Below, one piece after another: positions 11,901-26,900 of a DNA stretch of 64,000 nt (positions within the stretch are counted from its first letter, which is position 1; each line of letters opens with the position of its first letter). This stretch comes from Diplonema papillatum. Its lineage: Eukaryota; Euglenozoa; Diplonemea; Diplonemida; Diplonemidae. The DNA is taken from positions 1 to 64,000 of the forward strand of contig JAPJBO010000449.1 in the NCBI GenBank assembly GCA_030068145.1, given 5' to 3'. A program made the translations under genes and the position numbers. Below the pieces are notes generated by a model. It was not told the DNA's origin and searched no databases. It saw only the letters and a list, made by a program, of their open reading frames with translations.

Positions 11901-14900
11901 GTAGCTTCCGTCATCCTGCAGCAGCTCCACGGACTCCACGATGTAGCCATCGTTCGATGCGCGCAGCGCCCTGGCAGTCACCATGCGGAGATCTGCGAGA
12001 GGGAACGGACAGTCAGTGGCCGTGATGTCCCACTCCGATCCTCTTTCCGCGTCGTAAATTGCGTCAGCGTAGTGAACCTGTGAGCTCGAGTGGAAGTAAA
12101 TGGCAATGATGTTCGTGGTCTCCGCCCATTGCTCATCGGCAGTGGTCCAACGCGTCGAGATGGTGTTGAGTACCGGTTTCGCACTGATATCAAACCATTC
12201 CGAGTCAAGGTGGCCCTCGTGGATAGGTTCCGGCCCGTTGACTGCATCCGGCGAGAACTGCGAACGCCATCTTTTGTTGATGTACAGCTCCACAGACGAG
12301 ACCCGCCAGTCGTCGTTCTTCGTGCCAGCATACACAAGACTGGTGTGTGCCAACTGGTCGAAAGCGGGGAAGTCGATGCTGAAAATAGACACCTCTCCGA
12401 CAGCTGGACTGACCTTCGTTGCCACCAGCGTGCTGTCATGGTACGTATGCATGTACATCGAGAAACTGTCATTGCTCCCCGAACCTTCCTCACTGGCCGT
12501 TGTGACACGCACCAACAGGTCCGTGTTCTTCAACGTGAAGACAACCTCATGGAGAGGGTCCGGCATCCAACCTGCTTGCACGTGGCTGATCCACCCACCG
12601 GTGCCTTGCCAAGTCGGGCTGTACAACATTGCATAGCTTCCATCCTGCTGCAACAGCTCTACCTTCTCCACGATGTAGCCGTCGTTGGACGCTCGCAAAG
12701 CTCTGGCGGTCACCATGCGGAGTTTTTCGAGAGGGAACGGACAATCATTGGCCGTGATGTACCACACAGACCCTCTTTCCGCATCGTAAATTGCTCCGGC
12801 ATAGTGCGCCATTGTTTCAGAGTGGAAGTAAATTGTGATGATGTTCGTCGTTTCCGACCAGTCGTCTGTAGAAGTGCTAAACTTTGTCGAGATGGTGTTG
12901 ACTGTCGGTTTGTACCAGAAGTCAAACCACTCCGAGTCAACGTGAGCAGCAGTGATGACAGATGCATTCACTTTCCCGCTAGCTACGGACTCCTCCAGGT
13001 CGGGAGAGGTCAAGGCTCGCCAATCCCCGTTCATGTAAAGCTCAACTGCCTTCACCCACCAGTCGTCATTGCTGGTGCCGTTGTACACAAGGCTGATGTG
13101 TGCCAGGTCGGCTATGCCGTCAGCGAAGTCATAGTTCAACAGTAAAACCTGCCCCACAGCCGGACTAACTATCGTCCCCACCAGCAATGATGTGTGGTAC
13201 GAGTGCAGGTAAACCGAGAACTTGTCGTTGCTGCCTGCAGATGCATCGTCGCCGAAAGTCCTGATACGCAACAAAATTGGGTTCACGTTGGTGGTCAAGA
13301 CAACTTCATCCGATGGGATCGTCATCCAACCAGGCTTGGAGTGTATGATCCATCCGCCGTAGCCGTTCCAAGGCTGGCCCCACATCTTCTGGTAACCACT
13401 ACTCGTCATCACCTCAACTCGTTCCACGATGTAGCCATCACCGGTTTGTTCCCGCAACGCGTTGGCAGTCACCATGCGAAGTTCTTCGACAGGGAAAGGG
13501 CAATCGACTGCTTCTATAGTCCACACAGACCCCCGAGATGGGTCGTAAATCACACCGGCGTAGTACGTTTCCGTTTTGGAGTGGAAGTAGATTACAATGA
13601 TGTTCGTAGTTTCCGCGTAGGTCACCGAGGCGGTGGTCCACAACGTCTTGATCGTGTTTGCCGCTGGTTTCGGATGCAGGTCAAACCATTCCGAATCCAT
13701 GTGGCCGGCAGTTATGCGTGCGATACCGTCATCACTTTCCTCAGCATCCGGAGAGGTGAGGTGCTTCCAACCGCCTGTTTTGTAATACTCGACCGATACT
13801 ACTTGCCACTCGTCATCAGCGCTGCCGCTGTAAACCAGGCTGAAATATGACGGCACGCCAAAATCGTAGTCAACGTCGACAATAAGTACCTGACCCGTGC
13901 CCGGAGCCGTAACTGTGGTTGCCAACACGTTCTCATGGTACGAGTGGATGTAGACCGAGAACTTGTCTGTACTGCCGGCTGCCGCACCGTCAGCTGTCGT
14001 AATGCGCAGCAAAGCTCGTTTCGCGGTCAACACGACCTCATCTAAACGGTCCGGCATCCAACCGGCTTGCACGTGCGAGATCCACCCACCGTAGTTCTGC
14101 CAAGTCTGGCCCCACAGCAGCGTGTAAGTTCCATCCTCCTGCAGCAGTTCAACCTGCTTCACAATGTAGCCATCATTCGAAGCCCGCAACGCTCTGGCAG
14201 TCACCATGCGGAGCTCTCCGACAGGGAACGGACAGTTCGTGGCTGTGATGGTCCACTCAGATCCCTTCTTGGGGTCGTAAATCACACCAGCATAGTGAAC
14301 CTGGCGTTCCGAGTGGTAGAAGATCGTGATGATGTTCGTGGTCTCCGACCACTCCACAGTGTCCGTCGTCCACCTCGTCGTGACCGTGTTGACTTGCAAC
14401 CTGGCACCCATGTCAAACCATTCCGAGTCAATGTGCCCCGCAGTGATAGTCGACACCTCCGGCAATCCAGCTTCTCCTGCTTCAATTGCGTCGGGGCAAC
14501 TGAGCTGCATCCAGTTACCGTCCATGTACGCCTCCACGTGGGATACCTGCCAATCGTCATCATTGGTCCCATTGTACACCAAGCTGATGTGTGCCAGCTC
14601 ACTCACCGAATCGAAAAAGTCCACGTTGAAAGCCATGACAGATCCCACGGAAGGGCTGTAAACAGTTGCAACCAGGGTGCTCTCACGGTATGTGTGCATG
14701 TATACGGAGAACTTGTCAGTGCTTCCCGCTGCTGCGTCGCTGGATGTGGTGATGCGCAACAACGCTTTCCTCAGCGTAAAAACACACTCGTGCAAAGGAT
14801 CAGGCATCCAATCTTTTTGCACGTGGGTGATCCATCCCCCGTAGGCTTGCCAAGTCTGGCCCCACAACTTCGTGTATACTCCATTCTGCACCAGCTCAAC

Positions 14901-17900
14901 CTTCTCCAGAATGTAACCATCGTCCGACGCGCGCAACGCCCGGGCAGTCACCATGAGGAGTTTTTCGACAGGGAACGGGCAATTGGTGGCCTCGATGGTC
15001 CATGTCGACCCTTGTTTTGGATCGTAGATTGCACCGGCATACTGAACCTGATCTTGCGAGTGGTAGTAGATGGCAATGATGTTCGTCGTCTCCGCCCATA
15101 GATCGGTAGAGGTCGTCCACTTCGTTGTGATCGTGTTCACCTGCTTCTTTTCACCGAAGTCAAACCACTCCGAGTCGATGTGGCCGGGTGTGATGATCGA
15201 AACAGCACGTTGCCCCGCCTCGGCAGCTTCCATAGCATCAGGACACGAGTAGTTCTCCCACCCATCCTTCGTGTAGATTTCCACGAGCGACACCCACCAA
15301 TCATCGTCCACAGTGGTGTCGTTGTACACAAGGCTGATGTGCGCCAGCTCGTCAAGCCCATCAAAGTCCAGGTCGAGCAGCAGCACCTCCCCTGCGGATG
15401 GGCTGTCTATCATTCCCACCAGTTCGCTCCAATGGTACGAGTGCATGTAGACCGAGAACTTCGCAGTGCTGCCGGCATCAGCGGCGCCATCCGTGGTGAT
15501 GCGCAGCAACACTTTGCGCATTGTCAAAACAATCTCATCCAAACGATCCGGCATCCAACCAGCCTGTACATGTGAAATCCATCCTCCGTATGCCTGCCAG
15601 TGCACACCCCACAGCTTCAAGTAGCTTCCGTCATCCTGCAGCAGCTCCACGGACTCCACGATGTAGCCATCGTTCGATGCGCGCAGCGCCCTGGCAGTCA
15701 CCATGCGGAGATCTGCGAGAGGGAACGGACAGTCAGTGGCCGTGATGTCCCACTCCGATCCTCTTTCCGCGTCGTAAATTGCGTCAGCGTAGTGAACCTG
15801 TGAGCTCGAGTGGAAGTAAATGGCAATGATGTTCGTGGTCTCCGCCCATTGCTCATCGGCAGTGGTCCAACGCGTCGAGATGGTGTTGAGTACCGGTTTC
15901 GCACTGATATCAAACCATTCCGAGTCAAGGTGGCCCTCGTGGATAGGTTCCGGCCCGTTGACTGCATCCGGCGAGAACTGCGAACGCCATCTTTTGTTGA
16001 TGTACAGCTCCACAGACGAGACCCGCCAGTCGTCGTTCTTCGTGCCAGCATACACAAGACTGGTGTGTGCCAACTGGTCGAAAGCGGGGAAGTCGATGCT
16101 GAAAATAGACACCTCTCCGACAGCTGGACTGACCTTCGTTGCCACCAGCGTGCTGTCATGGTACGTATGCATGTACATCGAGAAACTGTCATTGCTCCCC
16201 GAACCTTCCTCACTGGCCGTTGTGACACGCACCAACAGGTCCGTGTTCTTCAACGTGAAGACAACCTCATGGAGAGGGTCCGGCATCCAACCTGCTTGCA
16301 CGTGGCTGATCCACCCACCGGTGCCTTGCCAAGTCGGGCTGTACAACATTGCATAGCTTCCATCCTGCTGCAACAGCTCTACCTTCTCCACGATGTAGCC
16401 GTCGTTGGACGCTCGCAAAGCTCTGGCGGTCACCATGCGGAGTTTTTCGAGAGGGAACGGACAATCATTGGCCGTGATGTACCACACAGACCCTCTTTCC
16501 GCATCGTAAATTGCTCCGGCATAGTGCGCCATTGTTTCAGAGTGGAAGTAAATTGTGATGATGTTCGTCGTTTCCGACCAGTCGTCTGTAGAAGTGCTAA
16601 ACTTTGTCGAGATGGTGTTGACTGTCGGTTTGTACCAGAAGTCAAACCACTCCGAGTCAACGTGAGCAGCAGTGATGACAGATGCATTCACTTTCCCGCT
16701 AGCTACGGACTCCTCCAGGTCGGGAGAGGTCAAGGCTCGCCAATCCCCGTTCATGTAAAGCTCAACTGCCTTCACCCACCAGTCGTCATTGCTGGTGCCG
16801 TTGTACACAAGGCTGATGTGTGCCAGGTCGGCTATGCCGTCAGCGAAGTCATAGTTCAACAGTAAAACCTGCCCCACAGCCGGACTAACTATCGTCCCCA
16901 CCAGCAATGATGTGTGGTACGAGTGCAGGTAAACCGAGAACTTGTCGTTGCTGCCTGCAGATGCATCGTCGCCGAAAGTCCTGATACGCAACAAAATTGG
17001 GTTCACGTTGGTGGTCAAGACAACTTCATCCGATGGGATCGTCATCCAACCAGGCTTGGAGTGTATGATCCATCCGCCGTAGCCGTTCCAAGGCTGGCCC
17101 CACATCTTCTGGTAACCACTACTCGTCATCACCTCAACTCGTTCCACGATGTAGCCATCACCGGTTTGTTCCCGCAACGCGTTGGCAGTCACCATGCGAA
17201 GTTCTTCGACAGGGAAAGGGCAATCGACTGCTTCTATAGTCCACACAGACCCCCGAGATGGGTCGTAAATCACACCGGCGTAGTACGTTTCCGTTTTGGA
17301 GTGGAAGTAGATTACAATGATGTTCGTAGTTTCCGCGTAGGTCACCGAGGCGGTGGTCCACAACGTCTTGATCGTGTTTGCCGCTGGTTTCGGATGCAGG
17401 TCAAACCATTCCGAATCCATGTGGCCGGCAGTTATGCGTGCGATACCGTCATCACTTTCCTCAGCATCCGGAGAGGTGAGGTGCTTCCAACCGCCTGTTT
17501 TGTAATACTCGACCGATACTACTTGCCACTCGTCATCAGCGCTGCCGCTGTAAACCAGGCTGAAATATGACGGCACGCCAAAATCGTAGTCAACGTCGAC
17601 AATAAGTACCTGACCCGTGCCCGGAGCCGTAACTGTGGTTGCCAACACGTTCTCATGGTACGAGTGGATGTAGACCGAGAACTTGTCTGTACTGCCGGCT
17701 GCCGCACCGTCAGCTGTCGTAATGCGCAGCAAAGCTCGTTTCGCGGTCAACACGACCTCATCTAAACGGTCCGGCATCCAACCGGCTTGCACGTGCGAGA
17801 TCCACCCACCGTAGTTCTGCCAAGTCTGGCCCCACAGCAGCGTGTAAGTTCCATCCTCCTGCAGCAGTTCAACCTGCTTCACAATGTAGCCATCATTCGA

Positions 17901-20900
17901 AGCCCGCAACGCTCTGGCAGTCACCATGCGGAGCTCTCCGACAGGGAACGGACAGTTCGTGGCTGTGATGGTCCACTCAGATCCCTTCTTGGGGTCGTAA
18001 ATCACACCAGCATAGTGAACCTGGCGTTCCGAGTGGTAGAAGATCGTGATGATGTTCGTGGTCTCCGACCACTCCACAGTGTCCGTCGTCCACCTCGTCG
18101 TGACCGTGTTGACTTGCAACCTGGCACCCATGTCAAACCATTCCGAGTCAATGTGCCCCGCAGTGATAGTCGACACCTCCGGCAATCCAGCTTCTCCTGC
18201 TTCAATTGCGTCGGGGCAACTGAGCTGCATCCAGTTACCGTCCATGTACGCCTCCACGTGGGATACCTGCCAATCGTCATCATTGGTCCCATTGTACACC
18301 AAGCTGATGTGTGCCAGCTCACTCACCGAATCGAAAAAGTCCACGTTGAAAGCCATGACAGATCCCACGGAAGGGCTGTAAACAGTTGCAACCAGGGTGC
18401 TCTCACGGTATGTGTGCATGTATACGGAGAACTTGTCAGTGCTTCCCGCTGCTGCGTCGCTGGATGTGGTGATGCGCAACAACGCTTTCCTCAGCGTAAA
18501 AACACACTCGTGCAAAGGATCAGGCATCCAATCTTTTTGCACGTGGGTGATCCATCCCCCGTAGGCTTGCCAAGTCTGGCCCCACAACTTCGTGTATACT
18601 CCATTCTGCACCAGCTCAACCTTCTCCAGAATGTAACCATCGTCCGACGCGCGCAACGCCCGGGCAGTCACCATGAGGAGTTTTTCGACAGGGAACGGGC
18701 AATTGGTGGCCTCGATGGTCCATGTCGACCCTTGTTTTGGATCGTAGATTGCACCGGCATACTGAACCTGATCTTGCGAGTGGTAGTAGATGGCAATGAT
18801 GTTCGTCGTCTCCGCCCATAGATCGGTAGAGGTCGTCCACTTCGTTGTGATCGTGTTCACCTGCTTCTTTTCACCGAAGTCAAACCACTCCGAGTCGATG
18901 TGGCCGGGTGTGATGATCGAAACAGCACGTTGCCCCGCCTCGGCAGCTTCCATAGCATCAGGACACGAGTAGTTCTCCCACCCATCCTTCGTGTAGATTT
19001 CCACGAGCGACACCCACCAATCATCGTCCACAGTGGTGTCGTTGTACACAAGGCTGATGTGCGCCAGCTCGTCAAGCCCATCAAAGTCCAGGTCGAGCAG
19101 CAGCACCTCCCCTGCGGATGGGCTGTCTATCATTCCCACCAGTTCGCTCCAATGGTACGAGTGCATGTAGACCGAGAACTTCGCAGTGCTGCCGGCATCA
19201 GCGGCGCCATCCGTGGTGATGCGCAGCAACACTTTGCGCATTGTCAAAACAATCTCATCCAAACGATCCGGCATCCAACCAGCCTGTACATGTGAAATCC
19301 ATCCTCCGTATGCCTGCCAGTGCACACCCCACAGCTTCAAGTAGCTTCCGTCATCCTGCAGCAGCTCCACGGACTCCACGATGTAGCCATCGTTCGATGC
19401 GCGCAGCGCCCTGGCAGTCACCATGCGGAGATCTGCGAGAGGGAACGGACAGTCAGTGGCCGTGATGTCCCACTCCGATCCTCTTTCCGCGTCGTAAATT
19501 GCGTCAGCGTAGTGAACCTGTGAGCTCGAGTGGAAGTAAATGGCAATGATGTTCGTGGTCTCCGCCCATTGCTCATCGGCAGTGGTCCAACGCGTCGAGA
19601 TGGTGTTGAGTACCGGTTTCGCACTGATATCAAACCATTCCGAGTCAAGGTGGCCCTCGTGGATAGGTTCCGGCCCGTTGACTGCATCCGGCGAGAACTG
19701 CGAACGCCATCTTTTGTTGATGTACAGCTCCACAGACGAGACCCGCCAGTCGTCGTTCTTCGTGCCAGCATACACAAGACTGGTGTGTGCCAACTGGTCG
19801 AAAGCGGGGAAGTCGATGCTGAAAATAGACACCTCTCCGACAGCTGGACTGACCTTCGTTGCCACCAGCGTGCTGTCATGGTACGTATGCATGTACATCG
19901 AGAAACTGTCATTGCTCCCCGAACCTTCCTCACTGGCCGTTGTGACACGCACCAACAGGTCCGTGTTCTTCAACGTGAAGACAACCTCATGGAGAGGGTC
20001 CGGCATCCAACCTGCTTGCACGTGGCTGATCCACCCACCGGTGCCTTGCCAAGTCGGGCTGTACAACATTGCATAGCTTCCATCCTGCTGCAACAGCTCT
20101 ACCTTCTCCACGATGTAGCCGTCGTTGGACGCTCGCAAAGCTCTGGCGGTCACCATGCGGAGTTTTTCGAGAGGGAACGGACAATCATTGGCCGTGATGT
20201 ACCACACAGACCCTCTTTCCGCATCGTAAATTGCTCCGGCATAGTGCGCCATTGTTTCAGAGTGGAAGTAAATTGTGATGATGTTCGTCGTTTCCGACCA
20301 GTCGTCTGTAGAAGTGCTAAACTTTGTCGAGATGGTGTTGACTGTCGGTTTGTACCAGAAGTCAAACCACTCCGAGTCAACGTGAGCAGCAGTGATGACA
20401 GATGCATTCACTTTCCCGCTAGCTACGGACTCCTCCAGGTCGGGAGAGGTCAAGGCTCGCCAATCCCCGTTCATGTAAAGCTCAACTGCCTTCACCCACC
20501 AGTCGTCATTGCTGGTGCCGTTGTACACAAGGCTGATGTGTGCCAGGTCGGCTATGCCGTCAGCGAAGTCATAGTTCAACAGTAAAACCTGCCCCACAGC
20601 CGGACTAACTATCGTCCCCACCAGCAATGATGTGTGGTACGAGTGCAGGTAAACCGAGAACTTGTCGTTGCTGCCTGCAGATGCATCGTCGCCGAAAGTC
20701 CTGATACGCAACAAAATTGGGTTCACGTTGGTGGTCAAGACAACTTCATCCGATGGGATCGTCATCCAACCAGGCTTGGAGTGTATGATCCATCCGCCGT
20801 AGCCGTTCCAAGGCTGGCCCCACATCTTCTGGTAACCACTACTCGTCATCACCTCAACTCGTTCCACGATGTAGCCATCACCGGTTTGTTCCCGCAACGC

Positions 20901-23900
20901 GTTGGCAGTCACCATGCGAAGTTCTTCGACAGGGAAAGGGCAATCGACTGCTTCTATAGTCCACACAGACCCCCGAGATGGGTCGTAAATCACACCGGCG
21001 TAGTACGTTTCCGTTTTGGAGTGGAAGTAGATTACAATGATGTTCGTAGTTTCCGCGTAGGTCACCGAGGCGGTGGTCCACAACGTCTTGATCGTGTTTG
21101 CCGCTGGTTTCGGATGCAGGTCAAACCATTCCGAATCCATGTGGCCGGCAGTTATGCGTGCGATACCGTCATCACTTTCCTCAGCATCCGGAGAGGTGAG
21201 GTGCTTCCAACCGCCTGTTTTGTAATACTCGACCGATACTACTTGCCACTCGTCATCAGCGCTGCCGCTGTAAACCAGGCTGAAATATGACGGCACGCCA
21301 AAATCGTAGTCAACGTCGACAATAAGTACCTGACCCGTGCCCGGAGCCGTAACTGTGGTTGCCAACACGTTCTCATGGTACGAGTGGATGTAGACCGAGA
21401 ACTTGTCTGTACTGCCGGCTGCCGCACCGTCAGCTGTCGTAATGCGCAGCAAAGCTCGTTTCGCGGTCAACACGACCTCATCTAAACGGTCCGGCATCCA
21501 ACCGGCTTGCACGTGCGAGATCCACCCACCGTAGTTCTGCCAAGTCTGGCCCCACAGCAGCGTGTAAGTTCCATCCTCCTGCAGCAGTTCAACCTGCTTC
21601 ACAATGTAGCCATCATTCGAAGCCCGCAACGCTCTGGCAGTCACCATGCGGAGCTCTCCGACAGGGAACGGACAGTTCGTGGCTGTGATGGTCCACTCAG
21701 ATCCCTTCTTGGGGTCGTAAATCACACCAGCATAGTGAACCTGGCGTTCCGAGTGGTAGAAGATCGTGATGATGTTCGTGGTCTCCGACCACTCCACAGT
21801 GTCCGTCGTCCACCTCGTCGTGACCGTGTTGACTTGCAACCTGGCACCCATGTCAAACCATTCCGAGTCAATGTGCCCCGCAGTGATAGTCGACACCTCC
21901 GGCAATCCAGCTTCTCCTGCTTCAATTGCGTCGGGGCAACTGAGCTGCATCCAGTTACCGTCCATGTACGCCTCCACGTGGGATACCTGCCAATCGTCAT
22001 CATTGGTCCCATTGTACACCAAGCTGATGTGTGCCAGCTCACTCACCGAATCGAAAAAGTCCACGTTGAAAGCCATGACAGATCCCACGGAAGGGCTGTA
22101 AACAGTTGCAACCAGGGTGCTCTCACGGTATGTGTGCATGTATACGGAGAACTTGTCAGTGCTTCCCGCTGCTGCGTCGCTGGATGTGGTGATGCGCAAC
22201 AACGCTTTCCTCAGCGTAAAAACACACTCGTGCAAAGGATCAGGCATCCAATCTTTTTGCACGTGGGTGATCCATCCCCCGTAGGCTTGCCAAGTCTGGC
22301 CCCACAACTTCGTGTATACTCCATTCTGCACCAGCTCAACCTTCTCCAGAATGTAACCATCGTCCGACGCGCGCAACGCCCGGGCAGTCACCATGAGGAG
22401 TTTTTCGACAGGGAACGGGCAATTGGTGGCCTCGATGGTCCATGTCGACCCTTGTTTTGGATCGTAGATTGCACCGGCATACTGAACCTGATCTTGCGAG
22501 TGGTAGTAGATGGCAATGATGTTCGTCGTCTCCGCCCATAGATCGGTAGAGGTCGTCCACTTCGTTGTGATCGTGTTCACCTGCTTCTTTTCACCGAAGT
22601 CAAACCACTCCGAGTCGATGTGGCCGGGTGTGATGATCGAAACAGCACGTTGCCCCGCCTCGGCAGCTTCCATAGCATCAGGACACGAGTAGTTCTCCCA
22701 CCCATCCTTCGTGTAGATTTCCACGAGCGACACCCACCAATCATCGTCCACAGTGGTGTCGTTGTACACAAGGCTGATGTGCGCCAGCTCGTCAAGCCCA
22801 TCAAAGTCCAGGTCGAGCAGCAGCACCTCCCCTGCGGATGGGCTGTCTATCATTCCCACCAGTTCGCTCCAATGGTACGAGTGCATGTAGACCGAGAACT
22901 TCGCAGTGCTGCCGGCATCAGCGGCGCCATCCGTGGTGATGCGCAGCAACACTTTGCGCATTGTCAAAACAATCTCATCCAAACGATCCGGCATCCAACC
23001 AGCCTGTACATGTGAAATCCATCCTCCGTATGCCTGCCAGTGCACACCCCACAGCTTCAAGTAGCTTCCGTCATCCTGCAGCAGCTCCACGGACTCCACG
23101 ATGTAGCCATCGTTCGATGCGCGCAGCGCCCTGGCAGTCACCATGCGGAGATCTGCGAGAGGGAACGGACAGTCAGTGGCCGTGATGTCCCACTCCGATC
23201 CTCTTTCCGCGTCGTAAATTGCGTCAGCGTAGTGAACCTGTGAGCTCGAGTGGAAGTAAATGGCAATGATGTTCGTGGTCTCCGCCCATTGCTCATCGGC
23301 AGTGGTCCAACGCGTCGAGATGGTGTTGAGTACCGGTTTCGCACTGATATCAAACCATTCCGAGTCAAGGTGGCCCTCGTGGATAGGTTCCGGCCCGTTG
23401 ACTGCATCCGGCGAGAACTGCGAACGCCATCTTTTGTTGATGTACAGCTCCACAGACGAGACCCGCCAGTCGTCGTTCTTCGTGCCAGCATACACAAGAC
23501 TGGTGTGTGCCAACTGGTCGAAAGCGGGGAAGTCGATGCTGAAAATAGACACCTCTCCGACAGCTGGACTGACCTTCGTTGCCACCAGCGTGCTGTCATG
23601 GTACGTATGCATGTACATCGAGAAACTGTCATTGCTCCCCGAACCTTCCTCACTGGCCGTTGTGACACGCACCAACAGGTCCGTGTTCTTCAACGTGAAG
23701 ACAACCTCATGGAGAGGGTCCGGCATCCAACCTGCTTGCACGTGGCTGATCCACCCACCGGTGCCTTGCCAAGTCGGGCTGTACAACATTGCATAGCTTC
23801 CATCCTGCTGCAACAGCTCTACCTTCTCCACGATGTAGCCGTCGTTGGACGCTCGCAAAGCTCTGGCGGTCACCATGCGGAGTTTTTCGAGAGGGAACGG

Positions 23901-26900
23901 ACAATCATTGGCCGTGATGTACCACACAGACCCTCTTTCCGCATCGTAAATTGCTCCGGCATAGTGCGCCATTGTTTCAGAGTGGAAGTAAATTGTGATG
24001 ATGTTCGTCGTTTCCGACCAGTCGTCTGTAGAAGTGCTAAACTTTGTCGAGATGGTGTTGACTGTCGGTTTGTACCAGAAGTCAAACCACTCCGAGTCAA
24101 CGTGAGCAGCAGTGATGACAGATGCATTCACTTTCCCGCTAGCTACGGACTCCTCCAGGTCGGGAGAGGTCAAGGCTCGCCAATCCCCGTTCATGTAAAG
24201 CTCAACTGCCTTCACCCACCAGTCGTCATTGCTGGTGCCGTTGTACACAAGGCTGATGTGTGCCAGGTCGGCTATGCCGTCAGCGAAGTCATAGTTCAAC
24301 AGTAAAACCTGCCCCACAGCCGGACTAACTATCGTCCCCACCAGCAATGATGTGTGGTACGAGTGCAGGTAAACCGAGAACTTGTCGTTGCTGCCTGCAG
24401 ATGCATCGTCGCCGAAAGTCCTGATACGCAACAAAATTGGGTTCACGTTGGTGGTCAAGACAACTTCATCCGATGGGATCGTCATCCAACCAGGCTTTGT
24501 GTGTGTGATCCATCCGCCGTAGCCGTTCCAAGGCTGGCCCCACATCTTCTGGTATTTACCACCAATCATGAGTTCAACTCTCTCTACGATGTAGCCATCA
24601 CTTGCATGATCGCGCAAGGCGTTGGCAGTCACCATGCGAAGTTCTTCGACGGGGAACGGGCAATCCACAGCTTCGACTACCCATACAGACCCCCGTGTTG
24701 GGTCGTAAATAACGCCGGCGTAGTGGGACTGCGTCGCTGAGTGGAAGTAGATCACAATGATGTTCGTCGTTTCCGCATAAGCTTCGGAGGAAGTAATCCA
24801 CATAGACTTGACAGTATTTTCCGCTACCCTGGGGTGCATATCAAACCACTCCGAATCAACATGATCGGCGGTTATCCGAGCGATGCCGTCTGTATTTTCT
24901 TGAGCATCGGGACAGGTCAGATGTTTCCATCCACCCTTCTTGTAGAACTCGACGGACTTCACCTGCCAGTCGTTGTTCTTGGTGCCTTCGTAGACTAAGC
25001 TGAAGTAAGCTAGAGAGAAAATGTCTGGCGCGTAGTCCCCGTTGACGTATGTAACATTGCCGGAGCCAGGTGCTGCGATCGTCGCCGCTCGGATCGACTC
25101 GTGATACGAGTGGATGTTGATCGCAAAGTTATCGTCACTGCCAGCATCCGCAGCGGTGTTCGTCGTGATCCGGATCAAGACTCTCTTCGGTGTCAGCACA
25201 ACCTCGTCCAGCGGATCGGGCATCCAGCTGGGCTGCTGGTGATTGATCCAACCCCCGCTGCTCTCCCAGGTCTGTCCGTACATCGTCGAGAAGGATCCGT
25301 CGGCTTGCTTCAACCCCACCTTCTCCAAAATCCAGCCGTCGCTAATCTCCGAACGAAGAGCCCTGGCGGTCACCATACGGAGTTCAGAGAGCGGAAACGG
25401 GCAGTCGGTAGCTTCCACTGTCACTTCTTGCCCGTTCGTTGGATCGGCGATACTTCCAGCATAGTGAACTGCCAAGTCTGAGTGGAAGAAGATGACGAAT
25501 AGGTTGGTCGATTCCGCCGACGCCACCGGCGAAGTGTACCACCTCGTGGTGATGGTGTTCACGGATGCCCTCGGACGGCCATCAAACCACTCCGAGTCAA
25601 TGTGTCCAACTTCGATGTGTGCCACCCCTCCTGCTGGCACGTCTGGGGCAGTCAAGTCGACCCACCCGCCTTGCATGTACAACTCTACGGCCGCCACTTG
25701 CCAGTCGTCGTTGTCCGTGCCGTTATACACGAGGCTGATGAGAGCCAGCTTATCCATCCCGTCGTAATTGTAGGCGACGACAGCCACCTCCCCCGGGCGC
25801 GAGCTGCTTTTCGTGGCGACCAGCCCGGCTTCGTGGTAGGAGTGCATGTAGATTGAAAAGTCGTCGTCGCTGCCAGCTGCCGGGTCGCTACCCGTCGTGA
25901 TCCGCAGCATTCCGTTGGTTTTAGCGAAGACCGCTTCGTCCATAGGGTTGGGCGCCCATCCCGGTTGCACGTGGTTGATCCACCCCCCGTACCCGTTGAA
26001 CGTTAAACCCCACAGCAACGTGTAGCCGCCGTTCTCCGCCAACTCGACAGTCTTCACGATGTACCCGTCGTTCTTTGCGCGAAGCGCCCTGGCAGTCACC
26101 ATGCGAAGTTGATCGACGGGGAACGGGCAGTCGGTGGCGGTGATGTCCCACTGGGATCCTTGTGCCGGGTCGTAAATGACGCCGGCGTAGTGCACTTTGG
26201 TTTCCGAGTGGTAGAATATTGTGATGATGTTCGTCGATCCTGAAAACTGCACATCGTCGGTGATCCACCGCGTCGTGACTTTGTTGACAACTGGCTTCGT
26301 GCCGGTGAGGTCGAACCACTCCGAATCGAGATGGTCCGCATTGATCGTCGACACGGCAGGCCGACCCGCTTTCTCCTCTTCCAAAGCGTCCGGACACGTA
26401 AAGTTTTCCCATCGGCCGTACATGAACACCTCCATGTGCGACACACGCCAGTTATCGTTACTCGTCCCTGCGTAGACAAGACTGACATGTGCAATGTCGA
26501 AGAATCGATCAAACTCGAAGTTGAAGAAAGCGACCTCCCCTGCAACAGGACTCGTCTTCGTCGCGACCACGACGCTGTCATTGTAAGAGTGCATGTAGAT
26601 CGAAAACGTGTCCACGCTGCCGGAGTCGGCGTCGGTGTACGTCGCGATTCGCAGCAAGACCTTGTGGATCGTCAGCACGACAGCGTCTACAGGAACCGGC
26701 ATCCAACTGGACTGCACATGATTGATCCAGCCACTTGTTCCTTGCCAGTTCTGGCCGTACAAGCTTGCGAAGGTCCCATCGGCCAGTTGCAACTCGGCTT
26801 TCAACACGTGGTACCCATCATTATCCGCGCGGAGCGCCTTGGCGGTCACACTGACAAAGTCCGCAAGCGGGAACGGGCAGTCTTTAGCGACGATGTCCCA

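Noticed and set aside
10347-25100. Plus-strand frames of 130-350 codons repeating every 3720 bp
   Set aside because: They are antisense shadows of the giant gene, recurring identically with its repeat and without independent features.
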